From the NCBI GenBank assembly GCA_036417435.1, contig CM070919.1, forward strand, positions 35,208,318-35,272,317: 64,000 nt of DNA. The letters run 5' to 3'. Shown here in pieces: positions 22,470 to 33,873 of the stretch. The notes under the pieces are model-generated. The model had not been told where the DNA came from. It saw only the letters and a list, made by a program, of their open reading frames with translations, and searched no databases. The stretch is from Inia geoffrensis. Taxonomy: Eukaryota > Chordata > Mammalia > Artiodactyla > Iniidae. The translations under genes and the position numbers were made by a program. Every line of letters starts with the position of its first letter. Positions within the stretch are counted from its first letter, which is position 1.

Positions 22470-23784
22470 TTATAAATTGGAAATCTCTAACGTAGGTCTT
22501 AAGCTTTTTGCGTTTCATCAGTACCATGATAGAGTCTTCCCTGTGTAGTTTCAATGATCGGTGTATCTGACTCATTTCCCATATCAATACAGTCTCTGAA
22601 GGGGTCAATTTCAAAAAATCATGTATTCAAAGCATCATTTAATGATTTCAGATATGATCAAAAATTTTAAAGGTGCAATTATATCATTAGCAGATTATCC
22701 AGTTATCAAGTTGACTCCTTGAGATCTAAGGAGGAAAATCCAATGCCGATTATTTTGTAAAGAAAGAAGCTGTGATTATGTGAAGACGAGTTGCATAATT
22801 TAAGTGAATCTTATAAACATAACCATGCACGTGTACAACTGTAGGAGCTGAATATAATTTGTATTTCTAATCATTTAACATCAATGACAGAATATGAGCA
22901 GTGGTGAAATTGATGTTTATCACGATCAGAATGGTTCCAGCACAAGTGGAGGTTGTAGTTAAGAAAGACCACATTGTAGAGCAACGCAAACCTTTCAGAA
23001 AATTAGAATTTTTAGTAAAAGCAATGTCTTCGTCATGCTATTGATATTAACTGTGGTTACTTTCAGGACAATACGCTTTACCCGGCTTCCTCTGCAACCC
23101 CTATTCCCCTACCATCTGGGATCTCTCAGCAAGGGATGATTTGGTGCTATATTAAGCCTTTCTGATAATTCAGATTTAAAATTCTTTTTGTTTGTTTTAC
23201 CTTTTTCTGGTAGAAACACAAATAGTAATTATTAACTCAAAGGGACTTCGGCTCAACGTGAAGATTCCTGGACTCATTTTTACCCTGTGGAAAAATAAAG
23301 GTTACTTTCTGCATGTCCCAGAGTATAAACTTTATACTATGGGATAAAAGGACAAGCCTCCTTCCAGTCCATACTTCAGTAAGACAAGAGAGCATATTCA
23401 AGCAAGAACCCAGAGTAAAATTTAACTTTGAACCCTGACTTTCTTCTAGTTTAGCAGTTCATCCTGCTAGGCTTTTCGTGTGTTTGCTGATGACTTTGAA
23501 GTCTTAATGAGTTACTATAAAATGCTTTAAAACATGCAAAATCATGCTATAAATATTTAGTATGATACTCTGTTTTGGTCACACTTCTCATAGGTGAAGG
23601 AAATATATACATGCATAATGCACACACACACACACGTTTACGTACCCTCGTGCTAAATCATCGTAGCGACGTGCACAGCGACCTGAGCTCCAAGGTAAAG
23701 CTGCTTGAAGAGGTATGAGATACTTGCACTGGCATAAGTACTGCACGAGGAGTAAGAGAAAATGGGCTCTCATCTTGATGCCGC
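22470..23784. other. AT-rich unassigned sequence
   Basis: No gene or named repeat is seen. A short (CA)8 run lies at 23620-23636. Confidence 0.35.
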
Positions 23785-23945
23785 TTATCAGCTCTGGATC
23801 ATAGCACAATTCAGTGAACCTCAGTTGTTCATTCATAAGAAGAGAGTACCCTATCTTCTTTCCTACCTCAAAAGCTGTTGCCTAGATTAAATATAGGAAC
23901 ACCCGAGAAAGCACTTTGTAAACCTAAAAATAGTATAGCAGTATA
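23785..23945 (+). repeat. MIR SINE
   Basis: The phrases 'cagctctggatcatagcac', 'gaacctcagttgttcattca', 'ctgttgcctagattaaatat' and 'gaaagcactttgtaaacc' keep the order of the MIR core and 3' part. The copy is non-coding and ancient. Confidence 0.6.
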
Positions 23946-25213
23946 AAATATTTTTCCTAGGCTTATTAGTCCACTGAAAAACTTGTATAGGTGAAACATT
24001 AACAAAAGAAAACTTGCAAATCAAGTTCAGGCCGACATATTTGGTGGTGAAATTAATTTTGCTTAGTATTGGCCATCTTGATGATTTTCAGGACTCATGC
24101 TTATTTCTATCAAACACAGACCAATACATAAAAACTTACTCTAAAAGTTATTTTCAAAAGTATTTTCCAAGTAAATAGGTTTAAGGAAAGCTGTAATCAC
24201 ATTGAATAAATAAAGTGATAATAATATTGATCCACATTTCCTCTAATAAAGTCATCAAGCATTTTGTAAAAATTGTCTCACTTTGCTTATTTGAAAATGA
24301 ATTAATAATTCATGGAATAATGAGACCTGCACAATCAACACCGTTAACTGGTTCTTAGGATGAGTTTAATCCCTTCATCTTTTAATTTAATCGCTAGAAA
24401 ATTCTTTCATCTTTTATTGACTTGTATTTCAACTGTTCTTATTTCAATTTCTAATAAATATGCCTTATTATTTAACAACTTGTAAGCTTTAAAAATAATC
24501 TGACTGCTATGAACCTTTGAAGTGAAAAGAAAGATGTTTATATGTAGTGTCTTTTCATTCTGTGAGAAATCACATAAGCAAGGCAGATTTATTTGATTTA
24601 TTTTGAAGTGGGAAGAATTCTTTCTAAAAACCTAATAGAGATAAAAATACCATTTAGATGACATAAAATCAGCATCTAAAATCTCTAGTACTTTCATGAA
24701 CACTTTCAGGTCCCACCTCTCACTATGTAACATTCGGACTGGATTTACTTAACCTTCTCTACTGGAAGAAAGGAAATGGATCTATGAATGGAAACTTGTA
24801 TTCCAAGATAGAATGGCAGAATGTGCTTTTACTTTTCTAGAGAGCTAACAGATATTCTTTTTGCATTAGCTAACAATGAAGACGAAGGTGGAAAAGATAG
24901 TAAAAATATTTGTTCGCCTATTTCCTTTTTTATTTCAAATAAGATACTCTTGCCAAGTTAATTTGCAATTATTGCTTTAGACTAAATAATCAATTCCTGA
25001 CCTCCCTGTATTACCTCTGAAGCTTCAAAAGAGATCATGATCGCATGAATAATTCTTCTCAATGGGCGAAGCAGGAGGCTGCCTGCCTCTTGTGCTTTCA
25101 GGGTACTAGGATAGTATTGTACCTTAAACCATTTCTTCTAATATCAAAGCATACCATTGCCACCACTATATTAATATTAATATAAATATAAATATTAATA
25201 ATAATGACAACAA
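23946..25213. other. AT-rich unassigned sequence
   Basis: This is a markedly AT-rich stretch with no feature I can name, apart from a simple TAA/ATA-rich patch at about 25170-25215. Confidence 0.35.
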
Positions 25214-25435
25214 TAATAGTCTCATTGATCAGTGTCTACCAGGTGCCAGGCACTATACTAGGCATGCAGTACATAACGGTATTGCTTTATCATTCCCGTA
25301 TTAACGCTGTAATACAAGTATCCTTGTGTTCGCCGTACAGCTGAGGATGCTGAGGTGTGAGGTGACTAAGGACCTTGTCAGAAGTCACACAGCTAGTACG
25401 TGGCAGAACTAACCCTAACCCTGACCCCGGGAAAT
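25214..25435 (-). repeat. MIR SINE, reverse orientation
   Basis: The reverse MIR order is clear: 'ccaggtgccaggcactatac', 'tacagctgaggatgctgagg', 'agaagtcacacagctagtac' and 'gtggcagaactaaccctaa'. The CCCTAA phrases at its end are part of the decayed MIR and are not telomeric DNA. Confidence 0.8.
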
Positions 25436-26049
25436 ACATTTCTAAAGACTTCTCTATTGTATTATACCCTATCATAATGCAAATATCCTATTAACATGAA
25501 TCCACTACTGGGAAAAAAAAAAGCAGCAGCAATTAATTTCTTAGTCATTTTCCTGTCCAGTGGTTACAGCTTTAGTGTTCTTTGGAGAGTGGAACTTAGG
25601 ACAGATAATGTGGTGTTTGCTTTGCTTTGGGGTGTTGGGTGAAGAGGTGAATCCCAAGGATAAGATCTCGTCTGTATACATCAGTCCTGTAAGGCCTTAT
25701 TACCTTGGCGAGGACCCGGGGACATGGAGGGAGAGGAGCACTGATGGAGGGAGAAGAGCGAGAGCACATCCTAAAGAGCTTTGCCCGCTTTACAGGTCTG
25801 CTCTGAGGGGACGCTGGCCGAAGGCCAATTCCCTGCCTGTTTTCTGGATCCAGCCGCATCACCTTGAGTGCGTATGCACATCCTTCTGCTTGTGGGCCAT
25901 CAGCCAAAGCAGGTCACGTGGGCACATCTAGCGCCAAAGAGATTGGGAGAGCGCACCCCTCCTGGGAGCTCAGCAAGAAGACGACTAGAATATGTGAGCA
26001 CCTGTAGTAACTGCCATAGCTAGAAACATGATAAGACAAACTAAAGCTA
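25436..26049. other. unassigned sequence
   Basis: The open frames at 25560-25931 (+) and 25596-25907 (-) overlap on opposite strands. Neither shows a recognisable domain. No repeat can be named. Confidence 0.35.
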
Positions 26050-27385
26050 GCCCCTTCCCTCAGGTACAAAAGTATATTCTAGGTACATTAAAAACATACA
26101 CGAAAAATCGGACCATGAAACTTTTAGAAAATATAGCAGCGTGTCTTTATGGCATTAGGTTAAGTGATAATTTCCTGAAAGAGGGAGAACTAACCCAGAC
26201 TGCTAACAGACAATACTGGTAGATGTTATTATACTAAAAAAGAATACCTTCAAATGACAAAAGTATGTTTTAAAAAAGTGAAAAATGGAAGCCATACAGC
26301 AGGACACAGACCGCGCATCTGGTCAACAATAAATTAATTTCCAGTGTACACAGACACTCCTAAATATCAAGAAGAAGACAACCCAATACATAGATAATAA
26401 ATAAGAACAGATAACCCACGAGAGGGCAATGAGGAGTGATCCATAATTACATATAAGATGCTCAACTCACGTGTAATCAGGAAAGCGCAAATAAGATACC
26501 ATTACACATCCATCAGGAGGCAAAAGTTACGAAGTTTGAAAAGACCAAGTGTGGTGAGACTGTGAAGCAATGGGAGCTGTATATACCCTGGTGTGTGTGT
26601 GTAAAATTAACGTAACACTTTTGACTTACCCAACAATTTGTGTTATGGTGTCAGATCGAAGGTGTGCTCAACCTACAAAACCAATACCCCACCTCTTTTA
26701 TGTTTCCTTTCAAGCAAATGCACAAGTAATAATGGTTATGGTTGGTCATTGTGGCGCTGTTTGTAACAGTAAAAACTTGAAGACATCCTTAAAAGAAAGG
26801 GTGCATGCACTGGGATCTGTTCCCTAGGAAAGAAGCTTTTAAACAGCCACCATTGTGTCCGTTTAGTTGACTGCTATGGCCTTATCACCCAGACTGGCGT
26901 CTGGAATGTAGTAGATGCTCAATAAATAGTTAATTAACTGAAAGATGAGTAATGACGGGGATACTATAAAGAATCTAAAATAAATGATCCAGAGTTATGT
27001 ATATCAGTATCGACAATCTCAAAATTAATCCTGAATGAAAAAAAGCGGGTTGTAGGAGTAACTATAAAATCATTAGGATAAATTACAAAACACATAAAAT
27101 ACTATATATTGTTGATGGAGAATACAAAAATATACACAAATATCAAAACATGGACAAATAGGACAGGTAAATTCAGGAAAGCACTTATGCCTCGAGGGGA
27201 GGGATTAAGTAACCAGAAAACACAGAGGCCACTGTGATCATATCTGTATTGCTCTATTTAAAAAAAGCAGACATAGCAAAATCTTAGTGTTTTTAAAACC
27301 TCGATGTTGCACTTGAACCTGAGTTTCTAAAATATCAATCCCTGTACTCTCTTTGTGTGAAATTTTTCATGATAAAATTATTTAA
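26050..27385 (+). mobile_element. old L1M-type LINE, ORF2 C-terminal part and 3' UTR
   Basis: Translation near 26080-26180 gives L1 ORF2-like residues (KTYTKNRTMKLLENIA, then NFLKE). The stretch 26460-26560 has 'atgctcaactcacgtgtaat' and 'aaataagataccattacaca', matching the ORF2 section before the 'YHLTP' region. At 26745-26780 'gtggcgctgtttgtaacagt' matches the next section. The 3' UTR continues to about 27385. A short L2/MIR-like 3' end ('gtagatgctcaataaatagt') sits inside at about 26835-26945, as if inserted or fused. The frame is destroyed. Confidence 0.7.
26835..26945 (+). repeat. L2/MIR-like 3' end within the old L1
   Basis: The phrases 'ggcgtctggaatgtagtaga' and 'tgctcaataaatagttaatt' are the hallmark 3' end of L2/MIR elements. 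The flanking sequence on both sides reads as L1. An L2 or MIR is usually older than the L1, so a chance resemblance in the L1 3' UTR is an alternative. Confidence 0.45.
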
Positions 27386-28929
27386 TGAACGATTCAACGT
27401 GCCTATATTAAATTCATGGAGCAACTCAGTAGGCGATTTTATTTTTTAATGAAGTATGATCATATTACACTTTGATTTTCAGTGGCTTAGTACCTTATTG
27501 ATACATTTACCAAGTTTAACTACTTTATTCAAATTCTACCCATTTAAAGTATCAGTATAATTTTGTGGTTAAAGATCTCTGAACTTTATGTAGAAGTTCA
27601 TCATAGTCTTCTAGAATCTCACAGTGACTATTTGTTTACGTCAGATAGTAATTAATAAGCACCCAGGGTACCAATGCCACTGTACCGTACAAAGTCGTAG
27701 TACAAGGGACAAACTCTCCTAAGTCCTTTCCCTGCCTTTTGGGAGCTCACTGTTTAAAGAGTCTTTAGATACAGAAAAGTCTTTGTAATGCGCCAAAGGA
27801 AACAGCTGCATTAGTTCGGGCCATTATCTCTTAGGGTTTCTGTGGCTTGACACGTGCTTTTCGTGCTGCTGCATTTGTAGCTCAGTTCTTCTGGGCAAAG
27901 GTAGGACCTTATTCGCTCTTCTCTTCACTCCCAAGCATATTGTTCACACTTCATCAATAATGAAAAAAATAATCACACTATTTAACCTTTCATTACAGTT
28001 GCTCTCAGCTATTCCATTCATCTCCTTATGATTCGCCTCTAATTCATCTTAAGGTCTTTAATGACGATTTTAATGAAACAAAGCAATTCTGCATGACTTC
28101 AGTTATGGATTAGGCTAAGTGGAATATACATGTATAACAAAATGACATATATTTGTGACTTTAAGACAGTCAAGGCTGTTTAATCCTTATCAGTGACATC
28201 ACTGCAGACCCAATTAGCACAGTTTGCAGCCACTTCATAATTCAAAAGAATGTGATCATTCGGCTGGAAGCACATTTGACAGAAACTCCATAGTCATGAG
28301 GGTAAAAGCTTGCAAGATCACCCACTAGCATGGAGAAGCTGCCATTCTTTCTTCAGTGCTGTTGGATACTAATGTCAAGGTCAGAATGGTGTGATTTTAG
28401 GCTGCCAGAATATTGCTGGAATTGATATATCAGAAGATGTTTAAAGAAAGTTGAGAAATGGAACTTTGGGAAACTTTGATACGGTGTACTTTGACAGGGC
28501 TCTTTACTGCCTGGAGACAAGTCTCCATCTCACACGGTTTTACAGTAGGCTCTCCTAGTTCTCTCCTGCATAAAGATTCAGTTATTCTTCCTTTCTTTTG
28601 TCCCCTATATTATTAAATTCATATACTCACTAAGAATTATGACTATTGTAAAAACCTATTCCTTTGAGATTCTAATTTTAAAAGAAAACCTGCTTTTGAC
28701 CAGCTTAACATTCACCCGTTTCTGCCATAAGATACATTTAATTTCAGCACGGTTTTCTAAAAACGTCCTTTCAAACATGCGTTTCTCTTTCCAGAGTGTA
28801 GACACTAAGAATATGATAAATGGAGAAGCATTTCCAAGACAATAACTTGTTTTAATTAATAATTACAATTGTTACATTGCTACTAAATATTTATCTATAG
28901 AACACTTTTTTTAAAAGTGATTTTGTGTA
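27386..28929. other. AT-rich sequence, possible conserved non-coding DNA
   Basis: No gene or named repeat is seen. The part at about 28000-28450 is free of recognisable repeats and poor in CpG. It contains homeodomain-type motifs such as CAATTAG near 28212 and TTAATCC near 28180. That profile is common in conserved enhancers but is far from proof. Confidence 0.3.
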
Positions 28930-29095
28930 TCCTCTTTATACCATTGGATCCTTATAACCGTTCTAGGAAGTGGAGAGCTGTACTTCTTGCCATTGTTTTA
29001 GAAGAGACACCTGAGTTTCTAGGAGCTCTGGACTTCCCGAAAGTTTCTGGCACATAGGGTGAAAACCTGGCCTTGGAAACCAGTTTCTAAAGTCT
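28930..29095 (-). repeat. possible MIR SINE, reverse orientation
   Basis: The phrases 'ccattggatccttataaccg', 'gttttagaagagacacctga' and 'ggcacatagggtgaaaacct' follow the reverse MIR core loosely. Divergence is high. Confidence 0.4.
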
Positions 29096-29186
29096 GTATC
29101 AGTATATTTATATTGTAGCAGGTTGGCCATTTATTCCAGTCTTTTTGAACATGATAACCTAAATCATTCTCTAGATTTCTCTCCTT

Positions 29187-29213
29187 AAAAAAAAAAAAAA
29201 AAAAAAAAAAAAA
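29187..29213 (+). repeat. A27 homopolymer tract
   Basis: This is an uninterrupted run of about 27 A preceded by 'tttctctcctt'. It resembles a retroelement tail, but I do not recognise a young SINE or L1 body upstream. Confidence 0.95.
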
Positions 29214-30189
29214 TTAAGGATAAAGTAATAGACCACATGCACTACATGTTTCTTTTATTTTTGTTTTTAGTAAAACATTTTAGACTCCATTCACTCAAAC
29301 AAGGAAAAAATAAAAAAAACAAAGCAGTCGGCATAGTTGCCTTGATCTGATTGAGTTTACAAACGTAAACATGTCAATGAGCTGTGACACACAATACCTC
29401 CGTAGACTGCTTTCCATATTCCAGGTACATTGTGAAAGATGTCTGAAGTGACATGTTTGGAGGAAAATAGACATGGCCGGGTGAACATTCTTAGTCTTAT
29501 CTTGCGCCTCAGTAACTCTAAAGAGAAAGTGAAATCAGGCATATATTTAAATACTGCTCTCAAATATTCCTTAGCCTTCATAAACATACTGCTTACTTTT
29601 AACAATTTCTCATCTTAACCTACTACTAAGGGCAGCTATTCGGGGCTTTAGGGGCAGAACACAATCACCTTTTCAAGTGTTTCATGGTGGATGTTTTAAC
29701 TGAATCAATTCAGTCTGCATTAGACCATGCCTTTGCTTAGCTTTAAAAACAATTTATCAGCTTCCTATGGTGCTTCAAATCTTCTGAGATGATTATGTAG
29801 ACAGCGTGACGCGCTTGCTCCAAGTTAAGCCATCTTTTATGATTTGGGTGTAAAACAAAAATAGATGCCTGGTTTTAAAAGACTAACGAGTTGGCCTTCG
29901 AATCATGGAATAAAGGCTGCAGTGAGCTGCGCTGACCACTGGAATACCCAATGCCAACGTGTCAAGGACAGATCTAACTCAGCGTTCACCCTCTTAGAGT
30001 CTGAATCATAGGAGGCAGCGTCAGAGAAAGTGGGGAGAAAAGTAGGTGGAAGGTTCAACCCCCGAGGCATGAACCAGAATGTCTGAGGACATAGTATTTC
30101 TTCTAGCACGTCATGGCTGTTACTCAAATAGCGGTTCTCGGTCTTTTCATGTATGCGGTATTTCTGTTAAACCTGAGTGGTGTTGGTTA
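29214..30189. other. unassigned sequence
   Basis: No gene, RNA or repeat is recognised. Confidence 0.35.
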
Positions 30190-30315
30190 GATCATCCAGC
30201 AAGCACTTATGGGGTCGACCAGGCCCTGTGAAGAGTCCTGGGGATTCATCAATACATAAAATAAGTCCCTGCCCTTGAGATGCTCGAAGCCCAGGGAAAG
30301 TAGTTACACTAAATA
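30190..30315 (-). repeat. L2 LINE 3' end, reverse orientation
   Basis: The phrases 'atccagcaagcacttatggg', 'accaggccctgtgaagagtc' and 'ctggggattcatcaatac', then 'gtccctgcccttgagatgct', follow the reverse complement of the L2 3' end in order. Confidence 0.6.
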
Positions 30316-30834
30316 GCCAAAGATGGTGCGATACATTCGTATAATGTAACTCTCTTCACGTTCCACTGACCACTCCCTATGTCCCTTAAAGGAAAAGAGA
30401 GACATCTTAAATTGTGAAGATAGGTACAAAGATAACAATTTTAAAATAAACGACACGGATAGAGGCGAAGGAGACTGCAGTTACGTCAGGCATTACGAGT
30501 CAGCATGGCGCGCTCTCTCTCTTAGGCCTGGGAGATGGAGCCGGTCAGCAAAGCTACGCAAAACCAGTGGTGTGGTTCTTGCGCAATAATTTATCACACG
30601 ATGGGCAGCTACCTGCTTCTAGGGATGCTGTGTCCCACTAGGCCAAAGGCTCATCTTCTCCCTGTTGCTTCTCCTCAGCACAGGGTCTCGAGAAACCAGC
30701 CGTGACTCCGCACTTCTGGATGGTCTGTGGCTCAGCTTATCTGCACAGGTGTCAGGCCATGGCAGCATGGGTGTGCCTGGCCTGTGCACTTGAGGATTTG
30801 AACGTGGGATTCCAGTGTTTGACAGCTCACTTGC
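30316..30834. other. unassigned sequence
   Basis: No named feature is seen. The open frame at 30702-30959 overlaps the MIR downstream and has no domain. Confidence 0.3.
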
Positions 30835-30955
30835 AGGTCGTACTGGCCTGCCAGAATTATTTAACCTTGCCCAGCCTCAATGTTCTCATTTTTAACATGG
30901 GAAAAATAAATATACCTGACTTGAAAGTTACAGAGAAAATTAAGAGAAATGAAGC
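30835..30955 (+). repeat. MIR SINE fragment
   Basis: The phrases 'aattatttaaccttgcccag', 'cctcaatgttctcatttttaa' and 'catgggaaaaataaatatac' follow the MIR core ('tcagtttcctcatctgtaaa' then 'atggggataataat'). Confidence 0.6.
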
Positions 30956-31169
30956 CTGAGTCCTCTCACCTAGTAGGTAAGCCAAGAAATTAGTTTTCTT
31001 CCTTCTTTCTTCTCCCCTCTTCCCTCCTTCTTTGCTTTCTTTTTCGTTTCCTTCTCGTTAGTCATCTCGTTTTCAAGTTGCAGTCCAGGGTGCCTCAGAT
31101 GTACATGAGGTAGAGGAGCAAAGACAAGGGACCGTGGTCTCCCAGTAAATTACAGTGAGCTGAAATAAT
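30956..31169. other. pyrimidine-rich unassigned sequence
   Basis: A C/T-rich patch runs from about 30995 to 31060. No named feature is seen. Confidence 0.3.
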
Positions 31170-31395
31170 CTATGATTACAAGACCATAGGGTTGGCGCAA
31201 AGATTAGACGAGATAATGCAAGTAACACACTTAGCACAAAGTAAGTACTCAATAAATATCAGCCGCTGAGAGCTGGCGTCTAGCCTGCTTTCCCCGCGGA
31301 AGTGGAGTGGAGTTGCTAATTGTGCAAGGATTAGGTGAAATAACACAAGCCAAGCATTTAGCGTATAGGAAGCGCTCAATAACGATTAGCTACTC
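31170..31395 (+). repeat. two MIR 3' parts in tandem
   Basis: The first (about 31185-31262) reads 'gggttggcgcaaagattaga', then 'cttagcacaaagtaagtact', then 'caataaatatcag'. The second (about 31313-31395) reads 'gcaaggattaggtgaaataa', then 'agcatttagcgtataggaag', then 'cgctcaataacgatt'. Both match the same MIR 3' section in the same orientation, about 125 bases apart. Confidence 0.6.
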
Positions 31396-33104
31396 CTAGT
31401 TGCTCCCAGCTGGGATTTACTGCCTGAGTGGGAGTCGAATTGGTGAAATGATCCTAGGATAAGGCTTCTGCTGTTATCCCATACCCTGCAGACAGCCTTT
31501 GATGGTAACTGAGGAAATGGTTTTGCCTTGTACCTTCCATGAAGCAAGCTACTGGCATGATCATAACACTTGCCAAGAACTGGGGGCCGGTAGAGGAAAA
31601 AGCGTGACTCATCCCTTGTCTCTTAGCTCAACAGAGCTGATTGTCACATTTGCCAGAGCCAGAAAGAGAAAAGGCAGAACAGTATTTAAAGTTTATACTA
31701 GATCTGAAACTTAATGACCATGATTTCAGCTCGGAAGCTCTCCTAATCCACTGATTGAGCCAGAGTTTCACAGGTTTGCATTAATGAACATTAAAAGTAA
31801 TATTATTAAAATTCATAAATGCCTTCCAAAATATTTTTGCACATATCAGTTTTACAGTAAGTAAACATTTATTTGGTACATTACATGTGTCACATTATAG
31901 CTTTAAAAAATTGTGTAAGAAATTGCAAGGGAAATGTCAAATGTAACGGGACGCTGGTGGTTTTATTTAAAATATTTGTTACCAGGGCTGTGACTTAAAA
32001 ATATTAACCTCAAATTCTAAAGGCCAAGGTTCATATCAAGTTTTCAGGAAACACATAAGAAATTGTCACTGTGAATAACAATAAACTGAATATCACTTTG
32101 AGTTTTGGCTTTTATATTCAACTCAAAACCCTAAGCGCACATTTTAAGGTCGCTTTTATATATGCTAAAATATTCCATAGAAAAGTTTGCGGAAAGCTGG
32201 TATGTGAGCCTAAATGTCCTGGTTATCTTCCTAACAAAGAAATTCAGTTGAACAGCTCAGCACAAAAGCAAGCCTTTCGGAAGCAACAAAAAAGACTGTT
32301 AAGTCCAAAAAAAAAAAAAAGAGTCTCTAATACTACATTATTTGATTTGGGATCCAGATACATTAAGAACAAGGCCCTCTTTCATTAAAGCAGTGACCCA
32401 TTTTGTGGCAGTGGATTGTAGCTTGTTCACCTCTTTATCCGAATGTGACTTCTGCTAAGTAATGGCAGCACAAGTGCAGCAGTTGGAAGACCGAGCTGGG
32501 GGTTTTCCATTCAAGCCTGACGTTTCCTCCTTGAGTCATAAAACTTGAGAAATACATGTTGACATTCTGTATTCGCACTGTGGGCATTGGCGGGGTGTCA
32601 CCATAATTGTCAGTGACAGACATTCTTTTACAAAGATAAGTTCTCACCTAATTTGTGGGAAGCAGCCCCCAAAGAATGTCACGTTAACAGCCAGCACATG
32701 TGCAGTACGGCTTTCACATAGCATGCGTGTGCCAGATGCCAAAATGAGAATTTGTGAAAATGACATCTGCAATTGAAAACAATACGCCTCATCAAAACCT
32801 TGGGGGACTCTGCTTTTGGGGGAGTTGTTTTGGTCAGTACCCTTTTAATCTAAAATGACTCCTTTATCACCCTTTTTGTGTGCTGCCTGGTGCACTTTAG
32901 CAGTGAGGCATGAGAAGGGTTGGGTCATACCAGGGGCACCGCCAAAAACAGCAATTTCAGTGCCACTGTGACCGTGCAGGGCGAAGGACAGATGCAGAAA
33001 CTCTTGGTGTCTCAAAACTTCCCACACCTAATTTGATTTACCTCTTTTCTGCCGAGCAACATTTAGCGAATTCATTGATGGGATTTCTGTCAAGGAAGGG
33101 TGAG
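31396..33104. other. AT-rich unassigned sequence
   Basis: No gene or repeat can be named. An A14 run lies near 32308-32321 within the open frame at 32071-32388. That frame is lysine-rich there for this reason and is not convincing as a gene. Confidence 0.35.
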
Positions 33105-33330
33105 CACTCCTTATATGGCGCTTGCCTTATGCCAGGTACCGTCCTAAGTGCTTTCCGTGTATTAACTCATTTGATCTTCACAAGAACCCTATGAGGTATG
33201 TAGAATTGGTATTCCCATTTTACAGATGAGGAAGTTGAGGCATAGAGATGAAGTAAGTTTGGAGCTTGGATGGGACCATATAAACTGTCTGATTCCAGTG
33301 CCTGTGTGCTTAATTAACCCCTATGCTAGA
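33105..33330 (-). repeat. MIR SINE, reverse orientation
   Basis: This is a well-preserved reverse MIR: 'ccttatgccaggtaccgtcc', 'taagtgctttccgtgtatta', 'aagaaccctatgaggtatgt', 'cccattttacagatgaggaa' and 'gttgaggcatagagatgaag'. The copy is non-coding. Confidence 0.85.
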
Positions 33331-33873
33331 AAAGGATGTTTACGCAATTCAATTTTATGAGGTTAAAGCATTTGATATAGTGAGCATTCAAGCCATGTGA
33401 CCTGTTATCATTGTTTTCATCATTATCTTTGCAATGTGGACTCTGCAAGTCAGTCCCCTCGGAAAACAATTATGTGGATAATCTGAGCAGTATACACAGC
33501 AGCTTTGATAATTGGAACACCCCACCACATATCACTCTTTTCAATCACAAGTGATTCAGAGATAATTTATATATACAATTTCTTTAATAACCAGCCTACC
33601 TTTTCCCACTGCACATTATTAGCATCTGGTAAAACTGTTAGTGATTGCGTAATTGTGTCAATGGCACAAGAGTTGTTTATTTTACGAACATCACTTCCCT
33701 TTTCCTATCACGCCTAATTCATTTTGACAGCTTTACTGAAAATGTAAAACTTACAAGTGCCCCCTTTTCTGACTTTCCCCCTCAGGGAGTGGGAGGTGTC
33801 GACACCGCCTCTCACACTCAGCGGAACTCCCCTTGACCCGTACCTGCGTCTGTGCACATGATGAAAATTCACG
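33331..33873. other. unassigned sequence
   Basis: No named feature is seen up to the left TSD of the composite L1 insertion. Confidence 0.3.

Noticed and set aside
25395..25430. Telomere-like CCCTAA phrases
   Set aside because: Only two imperfect units, lying in the end of a reverse MIR. Not an interstitial telomeric repeat.
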